A stretch of DNA of 64,000 nucleotides from Umezawaea beigongshangensis (GTDB lineage Bacteria; Actinomycetota; Actinomycetes; Mycobacteriales; Pseudonocardiaceae): assembly GCF_016464305.1 (NCBI RefSeq), contig NZ_JAEIOJ010000011.1, positions 105,130 through 169,129 on the forward strand, in the 5' to 3' direction. This document shows, piece after piece, positions 8,299 through 16,698 of this stretch. The notes beneath the pieces were generated by a model. It saw only the letters and a list, made by a program, of their open reading frames with translations, made no database searches and was not told the origin of the DNA. Within the stretch, counting starts at the first letter, position 1. The number at the start of each line of letters is the position of its first letter. The translations under genes were made by a program, and so were the position numbers.

Positions 8299-9897
8299 AT
8301 GTCCCATCCTTCTCGCCGCACCGTCCTCGGCGCGGGCGCCGCGACGGTGGCGGGCCTGACCACGGGCCTGACCACTGGCCTCCCGACGAGCACCGCGTCC
8401 GCGACCGCCGCTCGCGCGGGACACGAGTTCCTGCGCGACACCTTCGGCCCGGTGGCGGGATGGCAGCGGCAGGGGGTGGTGATGCAGCAGTCGCTGCCCT
8501 GGGAGACCTCGCTGCTCCAGGACCCGTGCCTGGTCTACGACGAGGGCGGCGGTCCGCGGTTCAAGATGTGGTACGGCTCCCTGTACTTCGTCGGCTACGC
8601 GACCAGCGAGGACGGCCGGAAGTGGACCAAGGCGCCGGAACCGGTACTGGTCCGCTCGCTGGACAGCGACCGCAACAACCTCAACCAGCCCAGCGTCGTG
8701 CACCTGGACGGCACGTGGCACATGACGTACTTCGGCATCGACGGCGAGGGCAGGGGCCGTGTCCACTACGCGTCGGCGTCGGCGCCGGGTGGTCCCTGGA
8801 CCAAGCACGGTGTCGTGCTCGAGTCGACGATGCCGTGGGAGGACGACTACGTCTACAACTCGGCGCTGATGTACGACCGGGGCGAGCGAACGTGGAAGAT
8901 CTGGTACACGGCGGGCAAGATCGCGTCAGCGGGCGGTGAACCCGAGTACATCTGCTACGCCACCGCGAAGCACCCGGCCGGGCCGTGGACGAAGCACCCG
9001 GCGAATCCCGTGGTGCGTCCGATGCGCGACGGCGGCTGGGCGTCGCTGGGCATCGGTGGCCCGAACGTCCGGCGCACCGGCGACGGTGGTTACGAGATGC
9101 GCGTCGTGGGCTGGCAGGCCGACTACCCCTCGCGCGGCGGGAAGTTGTTGTCGCGCGACGGCGTGACGTGGGAGTTGACGCGCTCCGCCCACGAACTGGA
9201 CCTCGGTGTGGCCGGGGGGCCGGAGGACTCGATGGTGTACCGCCAGTTCGTCGTCCGGCACGCGGGTGTGGACCACGTGTACTACAACGTGAAGAACAAC
9301 CGTCCTGGTTGGAACGAGACGATCCAGCTGGCCGTCTGGCGCGAGGCCCAGCAGATCGTGGACCCGGCGAAGTGGACCATGACGCAGGGGTGGGCGGTCC
9401 CCAGCGGCGCGTCGTTCACGGTGGGCGGCAACCGCGCCACCACCTTGGGCAACGGCGTACCCGGCTCACCGCAAACCCTCCAGGGCAACGTCGCGATCCC
9501 GTTCCCCGACTACGAGCTCGCGGCCGACGTGACCCCGCTGAGCGCCGACGTCGCCGACCGCGACACCGTCCTGATGGCCCGGTGCACCGGCCGGGACAGC
9601 TACTACTACGCGGGCATCGCCTCGTGGGGCGACGAGTACGCGATCGGTGTCGTCGCCGACGGCGTGAACACCAAGATCGCCGGCGTCGGGGACGCCGCCG
9701 CCGTCGTGCCCGGCACAACCCGTCGGCTCCGCTTCACCCTGATCGGGTCCACGCTGACGCTGCACGACGGAGATCGCCTCGTCCTGACCGCGGTGGACCC
9801 CACCCTGATCCCGCGTACCAGCTACGTGGGCCTCCAGTGCTCGACGCACACCGGCCGCTCCTCCTTCGGCGCCGTGTCCGTCCGGCGGAGGTCCTGA
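8299..9897 (+). CDS. Tat-exported GH43-like beta-propeller glycosidase
   Basis: Predicted exported protein of 532 residues. A twin-arginine signal (SRRTVLGAGAATVAGL) is at residues 5-20, followed by an Ala-rich cleavage region. Residues about 50-360 carry repeated propeller blades with FKMWYGS, WHMTYFG, WKIWYTA and GGPWTKH patterns, as in GH43/GH32/GH62-like five-bladed propellers. The last 150 residues form a concanavalin-like beta-sandwich (FPDYELAADVTP). Only 29 bp separate it from the aldolase, so it ends the sugar operon. It probably trims side chains for the GH51-like enzyme. Exact activity unknown. Confidence 0.78.
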   Translation: MSHPSRRTVLGAGAATVAGLTTGLTTGLPTSTASATAARAGHEFLRDTFGPVAGWQRQGVVMQQSLPWETSLLQDPCLVYDEGGGPRFKMWYGSLYFVGYATSEDGRKWTKAPEPVLVRSLDSDRNNLNQPSVVHLDGTWHMTYFGIDGEGRGRVHYASASAPGGPWTKHGVVLESTMPWEDDYVYNSALMYDRGERTWKIWYTAGKIASAGGEPEYICYATAKHPAGPWTKHPANPVVRPMRDGGWASLGIGGPNVRRTGDGGYEMRVVGWQADYPSRGGKLLSRDGVTWELTRSAHELDLGVAGGPEDSMVYRQFVVRHAGVDHVYYNVKNNRPGWNETIQLAVWREAQQIVDPAKWTMTQGWAVPSGASFTVGGNRATTLGNGVPGSPQTLQGNVAIPFPDYELAADVTPLSADVADRDTVLMARCTGRDSYYYAGIASWGDEYAIGVVADGVNTKIAGVGDAAAVVPGTTRRLRFTLIGSTLTLHDGDRLVLTAVDPTLIPRTSYVGLQCSTHTGRSSFGAVSVRRRS

Positions 9898-9989
9898 CAG
9901 GACGGTCGACGTGCTGTTCGTGCCGCCCCGCGATCCCGGCCGGACGCGGGTGCAGGACCGGCACGAGTCGTGCGAAATCCCTGTGCGTG

Positions 9990-10068
9990 CCGCACACCCC
10001 GGTCCTGTGGGAGTTCCTGCCGCAGGACCGGGGCCTCGGTTCCGGGACGACCCTTCGGCGGTGGTCGT
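9990..10068 (+). pseudogene. IS5-family transposase fragment
   Basis: A short frame encodes LWEFLPQDRGLGSGTT, which matches the PWEDLPQELGFGSGMT segment of IS5-type transposase N-termini. Nothing before or after continues the enzyme. It sits in the 400-bp gap between the sugar operon and the NmrA-like gene and directly precedes an SDR fragment. Confidence 0.5.
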
Positions 10069-10109
10069 GGGACGACCGGGTGATCGCGGTCGACCAGACC
10101 GGCACCCGG

Positions 10110-10309
10110 CCGGGCGTGCAGAACGCCGTGCCGCCGCTGCGCGCCAGCGGCAACGGCTCGGTGGTCACCACCGAGTCCGTCCAGGGGCGATCGGCAGCGG
10201 AGCCGCCTCGGCCTACCAGGCGTCCAAGGCAGCGGTCCGCCTGCTGACCGTGACCGCCGCGGTGGAGCACGCGCCCCGGGGCGTGCGGGCGTCATCGCCA
10301 CTGCCGTGA
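10110..10309 (+). pseudogene. Short-chain dehydrogenase remnant, frameshifted
   Basis: One frame reads PPLRASGNGSVVTTESVQG (the strand before the catalytic serine in SDRs). The next reads GSGAASAYQASKAAVRLLT, which holds the YxxxK active-site motif, then AVEHAPRGVRA. Both pieces are contiguous but in different frames, and the N-terminal Rossmann half and the C-terminus are missing. It is a decayed gene fragment. Confidence 0.65.
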
Positions 10310-10401
10310 TCCAGCTCGGCGCAGCCGGCCGGGGTTCCTGGCGGTGGTACGGGCGCTGGTCGTCGGGTGAGACCGGCGCACGACCTGGTGCGGCGAGGGC
10401 G

Positions 10402-11361
10402 TCAGGTGCTCTGCTGAGACGCGGTGTTCTCGGGGGAGCGCGCGAGGTGCGTCGCGCCGGGGCCCGCGAGGTACGTCGCCACCGACGTGGGGACGACGGA
10501 GGGGTAGTCGGCGTTGCGGACGTCGACGACGGAGGCCCGGCCGTTGTACATGACCGTCTGGTACTGCAGCGCGAGGTACTCGAACGGGCTGGTCGCGACG
10601 AACTGGCGCCGGATGATCTCGGCCTGCAGATCTTCCAGCGAACCCCTGCGGACCAGTCGCCAGGGACGGCCCGACGCGGCCTCGACCTCCTCGTGCAACT
10701 CCAGCAGGGACAGCTGCTGGCCGACCACGTGCACGTCGCGGCCCGCCGTGCTCGGGTCGAGCGCGATGGCGGCCGTGTACGCGGCGGTGTCCGGAATCGT
10801 GGTGATGTCGATCGGCTGCGTGCCGTCGCCCCAGATCGAGAACGTGCCGGCCGCGACGTCGAGCACCTCGTGCAGCGGGGCCAGGAAGTACTCCGGGAAC
10901 GCGCCGACCGTCACCGAGGTCCGCAGCACCGGACTGTCGCGGAACTCCTCGGAGAACTTCCGGCGCACGTCGGAGTAGAGGTTGACGCCGTACTCGTAGC
11001 CGTAGAGGTTGATCGAGAAGTCGGACGGGATCATGCGGCGCACACCGGCCGCGGCCGCCGCGGTCAGCAGCTCCCGCTGACCGTCGACGATCACGTCCGG
11101 CCCGCCCTGCACCGCCGACACGACGACGTCCACACCGTCGACGTGCGGGGCCAGCGAGGCCGCCCCGTCGGTGAGGTCGCCGACCCGCAGCGACAGGTTC
11201 GGGTGCCCCGCCACGCCGCGCAGTCGCTCGCCGCCGTCCGCGGAGGACGGACGCACCAGCGCGCGGACGGTGCTGCCGCGCTCCAGCAGGTTCTGCACGA
11301 TCTGACTGCCGAGGTCACCGGTCGCGCCCGCCACCAGGACGGTCGTGTCACGTGCGGTCAT
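10402..11361 (-). CDS. NmrA-like / isoflavone-reductase-type NAD(P)-binding protein
   Basis: Atypical SDR of 319 residues with the NAD(P) motif VAGATGDLGSQIV at about residues 10-22. The body is NmrA-like (PSSADGGERLRG, RRMIPSDFSINLYGYEYG). Such proteins act as isoflavone/phenylcoumaran-type reductases or as redox-state sensors; which applies here is open. The ATG at 11361 was chosen because it is the first in-frame start next to the shared intergenic operator. It is divergently transcribed from the MarR gene 108 bp away, which probably controls it. Confidence 0.85.
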   Translation of the reverse strand: MTARDTTVLVAGATGDLGSQIVQNLLERGSTVRALVRPSSADGGERLRGVAGHPNLSLRVGDLTDGAASLAPHVDGVDVVVSAVQGGPDVIVDGQRELLTAAAAAGVRRMIPSDFSINLYGYEYGVNLYSDVRRKFSEEFRDSPVLRTSVTVGAFPEYFLAPLHEVLDVAAGTFSIWGDGTQPIDITTIPDTAAYTAAIALDPSTAGRDVHVVGQQLSLLELHEEVEAASGRPWRLVRRGSLEDLQAEIIRRQFVATSPFEYLALQYQTVMYNGRASVVDVRNADYPSVVPTSVATYLAGPGATHLARSPENTASQQST

Positions 11362-11386
11362 GTGAGCCACTCTCCGATCAAGTATC

Positions 11387-11400
11387 TGCCTGTGCAGGCA
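11387..11400. promoter_or_regulatory. MarR-type operator palindrome between NmrA-like gene and marR
   Basis: TGCCTGTGCAGGCA pairs with its own reverse complement at 12 of 14 positions. It sits in the 108-bp divergent region between the NmrA-like gene and the MarR gene, where a MarR dimer would block both promoters. Confidence 0.55.
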
Positions 11401-11469
11401 ACAATATAGGCGGTGAGTGGGACGGCAACGTGACAGGAGCCACAGCGGGCCGGACCGTAGAGTGTTGCC

Positions 11470-11919
11470 ATGAGGCTGTCCGACCTTGAGCAGGCGGCGT
11501 GGGGTGGTTTCCTCCTCGCGCACGACCGGCTGTGGCGCGCGATGGAGGCGGGCCTGGCGTCGACGGGCATCACCATGTCGGAGTACAGCGTGCTGGCCGC
11601 GCTCGAGAACGCGGGCGATCAGGGCGTGCGCATGTCCGATCTCGCGGCACTCCGGCTGATGTCCACCGGCGGTTTCACCCGCATGGCGGACCGCTTGGAG
11701 AAGCAGGACCTGATCACCCGGCGACGGTCGGCCACGGACAAGCGTGGTTTCGACGTGGTCATCACGCCGACCGGCCGGCAACTGCTGGACCGGGCGCGCA
11801 CGCGCCACCTCGACGACGTGCGCTCGATGTTCGTCGGGCGGCTGAGCGCCGAGCAGCTGGAGCAGTTGCGGGCGATCTGGGAACGCCTGGAGGATCAGCG
11901 GTCCCCGGCGAACTGTTGA
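11470..11919 (+). CDS. MarR family transcriptional regulator
   Basis: 149-residue winged-helix repressor with MSEYSVLAALENAGDQGVRMSDLA, a recognition helix around LMSTGGFTRMADRLEKQDLI (about residues 67-86) and the wing RRRSATDKRGFDVVITPTG. The divergent arrangement with the NmrA-like reductase and the palindrome between them suggest autoregulation and control of that gene. Confidence 0.92.
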   Translation: MRLSDLEQAAWGGFLLAHDRLWRAMEAGLASTGITMSEYSVLAALENAGDQGVRMSDLAALRLMSTGGFTRMADRLEKQDLITRRRSATDKRGFDVVITPTGRQLLDRARTRHLDDVRSMFVGRLSAEQLEQLRAIWERLEDQRSPANC

Positions 11920-12276
11920 GCGGTTCGGGGCCGTGGTGAGTCCCGGAACTCGTGACGACGAGCCCCGGCCGGGCGCGCAGGGCGCGGTCGTTCCGAACAG
12001 GTCTCGCACGTCCGGTGTGAGGGGCTGGAGCGCTGGCACGCCGCCGTCTGCGTTGCTGCGGCGCGCTGCGGCAGCGGGTGGAAGCGGTCGACGTCGCGAC
12101 TGACGGCCGGCAGGTCATCCCCGCGCGCCGGGTCCGCGCTCAGCGCGGACACCGTCCTCGTCTCGGGTGCGGCCAGACGAAGGACCGTCGACAGCTGACC
12201 GACGTGGTCGCGGGAGCGGCGGTCGAGCCCGGTGTCCGCCTGGGCAGATGTCGCTGACCTGCGGGTTCGTCTGTCA
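11920..12276. other. Intergenic stretch without a supportable gene
   Basis: Between the MarR gene and the end of the convergent MerR gene. The open frames here are GC-driven and have no recognisable motif. Confidence 0.5.
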
Positions 12277-13014
12277 TCACCGGTCGCGGAGGTCGTCGTG
12301 CGGGCGGTCGCCGGTGTGGGCCGAGGCGGCGAGCGACAGCGCGGCGCCGAGCGCGGCGGCACCGTCGAGGAGGGCTCTGGAGCGGGCGGTGATGCCGTCG
12401 TCCCTGGCGGCCAGCGCGGAGGTGACCTCCTCCAGGCGGTGGGCGCGCCGCAGCTCCGGCACAAGGGCGCGGAGAGGCGCGATCCGGTGACCGGCCCGGC
12501 GCAGCTGGTGCACGATCCGTGCGTCCCGCACCCGCGCTGGTGCGTACCGCCGCGTTCCTCGGACGGGGTCGCGGTCGGGGACGACGAGCCCCTCGGCGTC
12601 CCAGTGCCGCAACGTCGAAGGGCGCACGCCGAGGGCGGCGGCGAGTTCGGAGACGCTCATCGAGTCCGATGCGCGCACGTCGTCGATCGGCTCGTCGGAG
12701 ATCGCGCGGACGGCCTCCTCGGCCCGCCGCAGTTGCCTGCGCTCCGCGTCGAGCCCGGCGTGCACCGCGTCGAGAAGGGCCACCACCTGCGCGACGGGGA
12801 ACCGGTGGACGGCACGGACGATCTTCTTGGCCTCGACCGGACCGGCGCCCACCGCAAGTGCCCGGTAGGCCAGTGCGGACTGCAGGTGCACCTGTCCGTA
12901 GACCCGGTAACCCGTGGCCGTGCGCGTCGCCGGCGGCAGGACACCGTCGCGTTCGAGGTTGCGCACCTGCTGAACCGAGCACCCGGCTTGCCGCGCGACG
13001 TCGACGGTCCGCAT
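12277..13014 (-). CDS. MerR family regulator with two HTH domains
   Basis: 245-residue regulator. A first MerR helix-turn-helix spans residues 1-40 (MRTVDVARQAGCSVQQVRNLERDG). A second complete MerR domain begins near residue 119 (MSVSELAAALGVRPSTLRHW) and continues with RGTRRYAPARVRDARIVHQL. The second half is what a stand-alone MerR looks like, so the gene is probably a tandem fusion. The start at 13014 gives the canonical MerR N-terminus; longer frames upstream lack family similarity. It diverges from the DUF6194-like gene, the likely target. Confidence 0.85.
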   Translation of the reverse strand: MRTVDVARQAGCSVQQVRNLERDGVLPPATRTATGYRVYGQVHLQSALAYRALAVGAGPVEAKKIVRAVHRFPVAQVVALLDAVHAGLDAERRQLRRAEEAVRAISDEPIDDVRASDSMSVSELAAALGVRPSTLRHWDAEGLVVPDRDPVRGTRRYAPARVRDARIVHQLRRAGHRIAPLRALVPELRRAHRLEEVTSALAARDDGITARSRALLDGAAALGAALSLAASAHTGDRPHDDLRDR

Positions 13015-13101
13015 TCCCCCTGATTTGAGACCTGGCACCCCGAATGCCCTCGGTGCCGGCCTGGAAGTCTCCACAAGCACGTCAATGTAACGCTGGAGCA
13101 C

Positions 13102-13578
13102 ATGACCGCGGAAGAGATCATCGACTTCGTGACCGGCCTCGACGGCGTCCTGACCCTGCGACCGACGCCCGGTGACGGTTCACCGGAGATCGCGTGGGGC
13201 GACACGTTCTTCTACTACTCACCCGACGGCGTCATCCCGACGACGGCGCAGCCCTTCGCGACGATCGTGACCAAGAACTACCCCGGCGACGAGGCATCGC
13301 GTCTGGACCGGCCGGGCGCCTTCCGCGTGAACGTGGCCGCGGGCAAGGAGGCGTTCGTCCGCTGGACCGGCCACGCGCCACGCGAAGCCGCCACCAGCGA
13401 GGTCGATCCCAGCGCCGTCGACACCGTGATCGCACACCCCGTCTACGGCGCCGTCGGCTGGCTGGCGGTGGTCGACCCCGGCACTCGAACCGAAGAGGTC
13501 ACTCGTGAGCTGCTGAGCACGGCTCACCACCTCGCCCGCTCGCGCCACGAGCGCCGGACCGACCCCACCGCACGCTGA
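13102..13578 (+). CDS. DUF6194-like conserved protein
   Basis: 158-residue soluble protein. WGDTFFYYSPDGV, PFATIVTKNYPGDEASRLDRPG and HPVYGAVGWLAVVDPG are conserved in actinobacterial proteins that I recall as DUF6194. No catalytic motif is evident. It starts 87 bp from the divergent double-HTH MerR gene. Confidence 0.75.
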   Translation: MTAEEIIDFVTGLDGVLTLRPTPGDGSPEIAWGDTFFYYSPDGVIPTTAQPFATIVTKNYPGDEASRLDRPGAFRVNVAAGKEAFVRWTGHAPREAATSEVDPSAVDTVIAHPVYGAVGWLAVVDPGTRTEEVTRELLSTAHHLARSRHERRTDPTAR

Positions 13579-13886
13579 GCACGGGAGACGCCCCGACCAC
13601 TCCCGGCCCGCGGACGCACCTCGGTCTGAGGGCGCCGACTTCGGCCGACCCGCTTCCAACCCCGCGTCGGAGTTCGGCGAGCCGGCCGACGTCGAGCGGT
13701 GGCGGAGTCCGTGTCCGCGGTGTGGGGTCGTGCCACCGCTGCCGAGCGTGGTGCCGCCGCGAGGGCGGCGGAGCGCTGGCGGTGGTGGGGAGCGCGGGGC
13801 GCTCGTACCCTTGAAGTCATCGCCGACCGCCGGGTGACCGGGGTGCGGAGGGCGTCCCGCCCGACGCGGCAGAGGAGGCGAGTGCC
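13579..13886. other. Intergenic stretch without a supportable gene
   Basis: About 300 bp between the DUF6194-like gene and the small hypothetical protein. I see no coding motif and no clear hairpin. Confidence 0.5.
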
Positions 13887-14177
13887 ATGCGCATGCTCGC
13901 AATCGCACAGATCGACGTCGAGGCCGGGAACGAGGCCGTCCGGAGCGGGGCCATGCGCCAGTTGATGGACCGGATCATGTCGCGGCTCCAGCCGGAGGCG
14001 GCCTACTTCGGTCCCCTGGACGGCGTGCGCACGATGTTCCTGGTCTTCGACCTCGACGACCCGTCGCGCATCCCGTCGATGATGGAGCCGTTCTTCGACG
14101 GCCTCAAGGCGAAGGTCCAGTTGACCCCCGTGATGAATCGGGAGGAGGTCCAAGCCGGACTCGCGTCGATCCGCTGA
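13887..14177 (+). CDS. Small conserved hypothetical protein (96 aa)
   Basis: Compact alpha/beta ferredoxin-like sequence: a first strand MRMLAIAQIDV, a helix with MRQLMDRIMSRLQPEAAYFGPLDGVRTMFLVFDLDD, then SMMEPFFDGLKAKVQLTPVM. A GAGGCGAG ribosome site precedes the ATG. The layout resembles small DUF3303-type or EthD-like domains with no known reaction. Coding status is well supported; function is unknown. Confidence 0.75.
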   Translation: MRMLAIAQIDVEAGNEAVRSGAMRQLMDRIMSRLQPEAAYFGPLDGVRTMFLVFDLDDPSRIPSMMEPFFDGLKAKVQLTPVMNREEVQAGLASIR

Positions 14178-14439
14178 TCGCGCGGGCGCGGTTCCGAGTT
14201 CCCCGTCCCATCCCTCCGGCAGAAGGCCGTTGCGAGCACGCGACCGGTTGGCGGGGACCGTGATCGTGCTGTCGCGCTGATTCCGGGGAAGGGGTGGCCG
14301 TGCTCCCCGCCGTCATTCCGAGTCCGGTCCAGGACGTCCGGCACCTCGGGTGACCATCGCCCGCCACCGCGGTGAGGGCTGGGGGACCGATGAGTGCTGC
14401 GGTACGTGACGGCAGGGCCGCCGGGGCGGTCGTGGTGGT

Positions 14440-14757
14440 GGGCCGGGTGTGCGTCCGGCACCGGTTCACCGAGTCCTTCACCCGCAGGACCACCGAGCGC
14501 TTGAGGACATCACGCTCCACCCCCAACTCGGCGCGTTCCTTCTCCCACCGCGCCCGCTCGGCCCGCAGCCGCGCCAACTCCTCGCGCTCGACCTCGTCCA
14601 GGGGCCCGTCGTCCCGTCCGGCCTGCCGGTCGGCCGTCACCCGGTCGTGCAGGGTGCAGACGCTGATCCCCAGATCCCGCGCGACCGGCTCGCCGGTCCC
14701 GACCACGATCCACACCGCACGGAACTCCGGATCGAACCGGCGACTCCTGTCTCCCAC
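14440..14757 (-). pseudogene. IS3-family transposase orfA remnant
   Basis: The frame from 14757 reads RRFDPEFRAVWIVVGTGEPVARDLGIS, then LARLRAERARWEKERAELGVERDVLKRSVVLRVKDSVN. These are the HTH and leucine-zipper parts of IS3 OrfA. Residues in the HTH are missing and no orfB follows, so it is a decayed fragment. Confidence 0.75.
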
Positions 14758-14862
14758 GACCCAACCGTCTCTCCGGGTTCAGGTCTCCACGCCACGAGGG
14801 AAAGCACGGTCAACCGCTCGGTCACCTGTTCTGGAACCCGCGCATCACCGCGCCGACCGACG

Positions 14863-15765
14863 TCACCCCCGTGCCAGTTCGCGGAGGCGGGGCTCCCCGA
14901 CCATCGTGAGCATGTCGTCGTTGCGGGGAGTCCAGCCCAGTTCTTCACGGGCGCGTGGCGCGCGGATGCGGCTGGAGGCGCCCATGATGAGCGCACCGAA
15001 CTCACCCCACACGGCGGCCGCTTCCGCCGGCGGCAGGCTGCGGGTGGGCCGGTCCAGGTCGCGGCCGACGGCCTCGGCGAGCCAGCGGTTGGGTGTCTCA
15101 CCGGCGACCGCGTGGTAGAGCCCGCCGCTGGCGCCCCGGGCCAGGACGAGTTCGAAGAGGCGGATCACGTCGTCGACGTGCACGTGGCTGTAGGTGTTGA
15201 GCCCTTCGCCGACGTAGCAGGCGGCGCCGGTGCGGGCGACCGACCGGTAGATCATCGACACGTGCCCGTGGTCCCCAGGGCCCCAGATGAGGCCGGGCCG
15301 GACGACCACGCTGCGGATGTCCCGTTCCGCCGCAGCACGGACCAGCTTCTCGACGGCTAGGCGTTCCGTCGCGAGTGGTTCGACGGTGAAGGGGTCGTCT
15401 TCGGTGAAGGTGTCCTCGCTCCAGGCGCCGGCGGTGCGCTGCATGAGGACACCGCTGCCGGAGGTGAACACGAAGGTCTTCCCGCTGCCGGTCAGCGTGT
15501 CCAGCAGTGCGGAGACCACGGTTGTTTCCGTCTCGGGCACCAACTGGGCGGCGACCACGACGGCGTCCACTGACGTCGCCGCCGTGAGGACCTTCGCGAG
15601 GCCGGAGTCCAGATCGGCTCGCAGTGGCGAGATGTCCTGGACGGCGAGCCGTGCGGCGGTCCGGTCCGAGCGTGCCAGGCCCACGACGTCGTGGCCCGCT
15701 CCGCGGAGGTAGCGGGCGACGGCGCCACCGACGAAGCCGGTGGCGCCGATCACGAGGATCTTCAC
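14863..15765 (-). CDS. NAD-dependent epimerase/dehydratase family (atypical SDR)
   Basis: 300-residue extended/atypical SDR starting VKILVIGATGFVGGAVARYLRGAG, with a GATGFVG cofactor motif. It has TSGSGVLMQRTAG and RPGLIWGPGDHG, then HVHVDDV, like the family that includes the two epimerases at 22.5 and 26.9 kb. The GTG start overlaps the stop of the alpha/beta hydrolase by four bases, so it is the last gene of the three-gene operon SDR-hydrolase-epimerase driven from the operator region at 17.5 kb. Substrate unknown. Confidence 0.88.
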   Translation of the reverse strand: MKILVIGATGFVGGAVARYLRGAGHDVVGLARSDRTAARLAVQDISPLRADLDSGLAKVLTAATSVDAVVVAAQLVPETETTVVSALLDTLTGSGKTFVFTSGSGVLMQRTAGAWSEDTFTEDDPFTVEPLATERLAVEKLVRAAAERDIRSVVVRPGLIWGPGDHGHVSMIYRSVARTGAACYVGEGLNTYSHVHVDDVIRLFELVLARGASGGLYHAVAGETPNRWLAEAVGRDLDRPTRSLPPAEAAAVWGEFGALIMGASSRIRAPRAREELGWTPRNDDMLTMVGEPRLRELARG

Positions 15766-16673
15766 GAGCGACCCGCCGCGACGGTGTCCGTCGTGGCGGC
15801 GAGGAACTCGCGCACGTTCCGGACGAACCACTCCGGTGCTTCCTCGGCGACGAAGTGGCCGGTGGGGGCGACGAGGCCGGTGAGCCGCTCGACGTGCGGC
15901 TCCAACGCCTCGGTCGTGCGCGTCCCCACCGAGCCCCGGCCGCCGATGGACAGCACCGGGACGGTCATCTGCCCGGTGGCGAGGGCCGCGCGGTTCTCCC
16001 GGCCGTCCTCCAGGAGGGTCCGGTAGTGGCCGAAGCCGCCGCGAAGGCGGTCACGACCTTCGTAGGCTTTCGCGTAGAACGCGAGGTGCTCGTCGGTGAA
16101 GACCTGTTCCGCGCTCAGGGCCCTGAACGTCGTCGTGAAGAATTCGAGCTCGTGGCCGTCGACCAGCATCTCGGGGAAGTGCGGTGCCATGAAGAACCCG
16201 AAGTGCCAGCTGCCGCCGGTGACGACGTTCATGGACTCTTCCAGGTCGACACCGGGCAGGAAGGCGTCGACGAGGACGGCGGCGGTGACGTCGTCGGGGT
16301 GGTGCAGGGCCCAGGCGAAGGCGACCATGCTGCCGATGTCGTGGCCGACCACGATCACCGGGCCGGTCAGGCCCAGCGCGTCGATAGTGCCGCGCAGGTC
16401 GTCGACCTGGTTGCGTTTGTCGTAGCCGTCGGCGGGGCGGTCGCTGGCTCCGGTTCCGCGCAGGTCGGGGACGAGCAGCGTGTAGTGCTCGGCGAGGGCC
16501 GGCATGACCTCGGCCCAGGCGCGGCCGGTCTGCGGCCAGCCGTGCAGCAGAACCACGAGGGGTCCGCGGCCGCCCAGGGCGGCGGAGAGCCGGACGCCGT
16601 TGGTGTCGGCCGTCCGGATCTCGAAGCCGTCGGGAAGCCAGTCGGGCTCGGGAGTGGTTGCGGACTCAGGCAT
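15762..16673 (-). CDS. Alpha/beta hydrolase, epoxide-hydrolase-like
   Basis: 303-residue alpha/beta-fold hydrolase. HGWPQTG forms the oxyanion-hole loop (about residues 44-50). The nucleophile elbow VVGHDIGSM has Asp112 rather than Ser, and TGHFVAEEAPEWF near the C-terminus carries the catalytic His. An Asp nucleophile marks the epoxide hydrolase/haloalkane dehalogenase branch, so an epoxide or alkyl halide substrate is likely. It lies 25 bp after the upstream SDR gene and overlaps the downstream epimerase. Confidence 0.88.
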   Translation of the reverse strand: MPESATTPEPDWLPDGFEIRTADTNGVRLSAALGGRGPLVVLLHGWPQTGRAWAEVMPALAEHYTLLVPDLRGTGASDRPADGYDKRNQVDDLRGTIDALGLTGPVIVVGHDIGSMVAFAWALHHPDDVTAAVLVDAFLPGVDLEESMNVVTGGSWHFGFFMAPHFPEMLVDGHELEFFTTTFRALSAEQVFTDEHLAFYAKAYEGRDRLRGGFGHYRTLLEDGRENRAALATGQMTVPVLSIGGRGSVGTRTTEALEPHVERLTGLVAPTGHFVAEEAPEWFVRNVREFLAATTDTVAAGRS

Positions 16674-16698
16674 GGCAGGTGCTCCTGTTCAGGACGGG

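Noticed and set aside
14372..15360. Plus-strand frames opposite the IS3 remnant and epimerase
   Set aside because: Shadows of minus-strand coding sequence with clear GATGFVG and HTH motifs.
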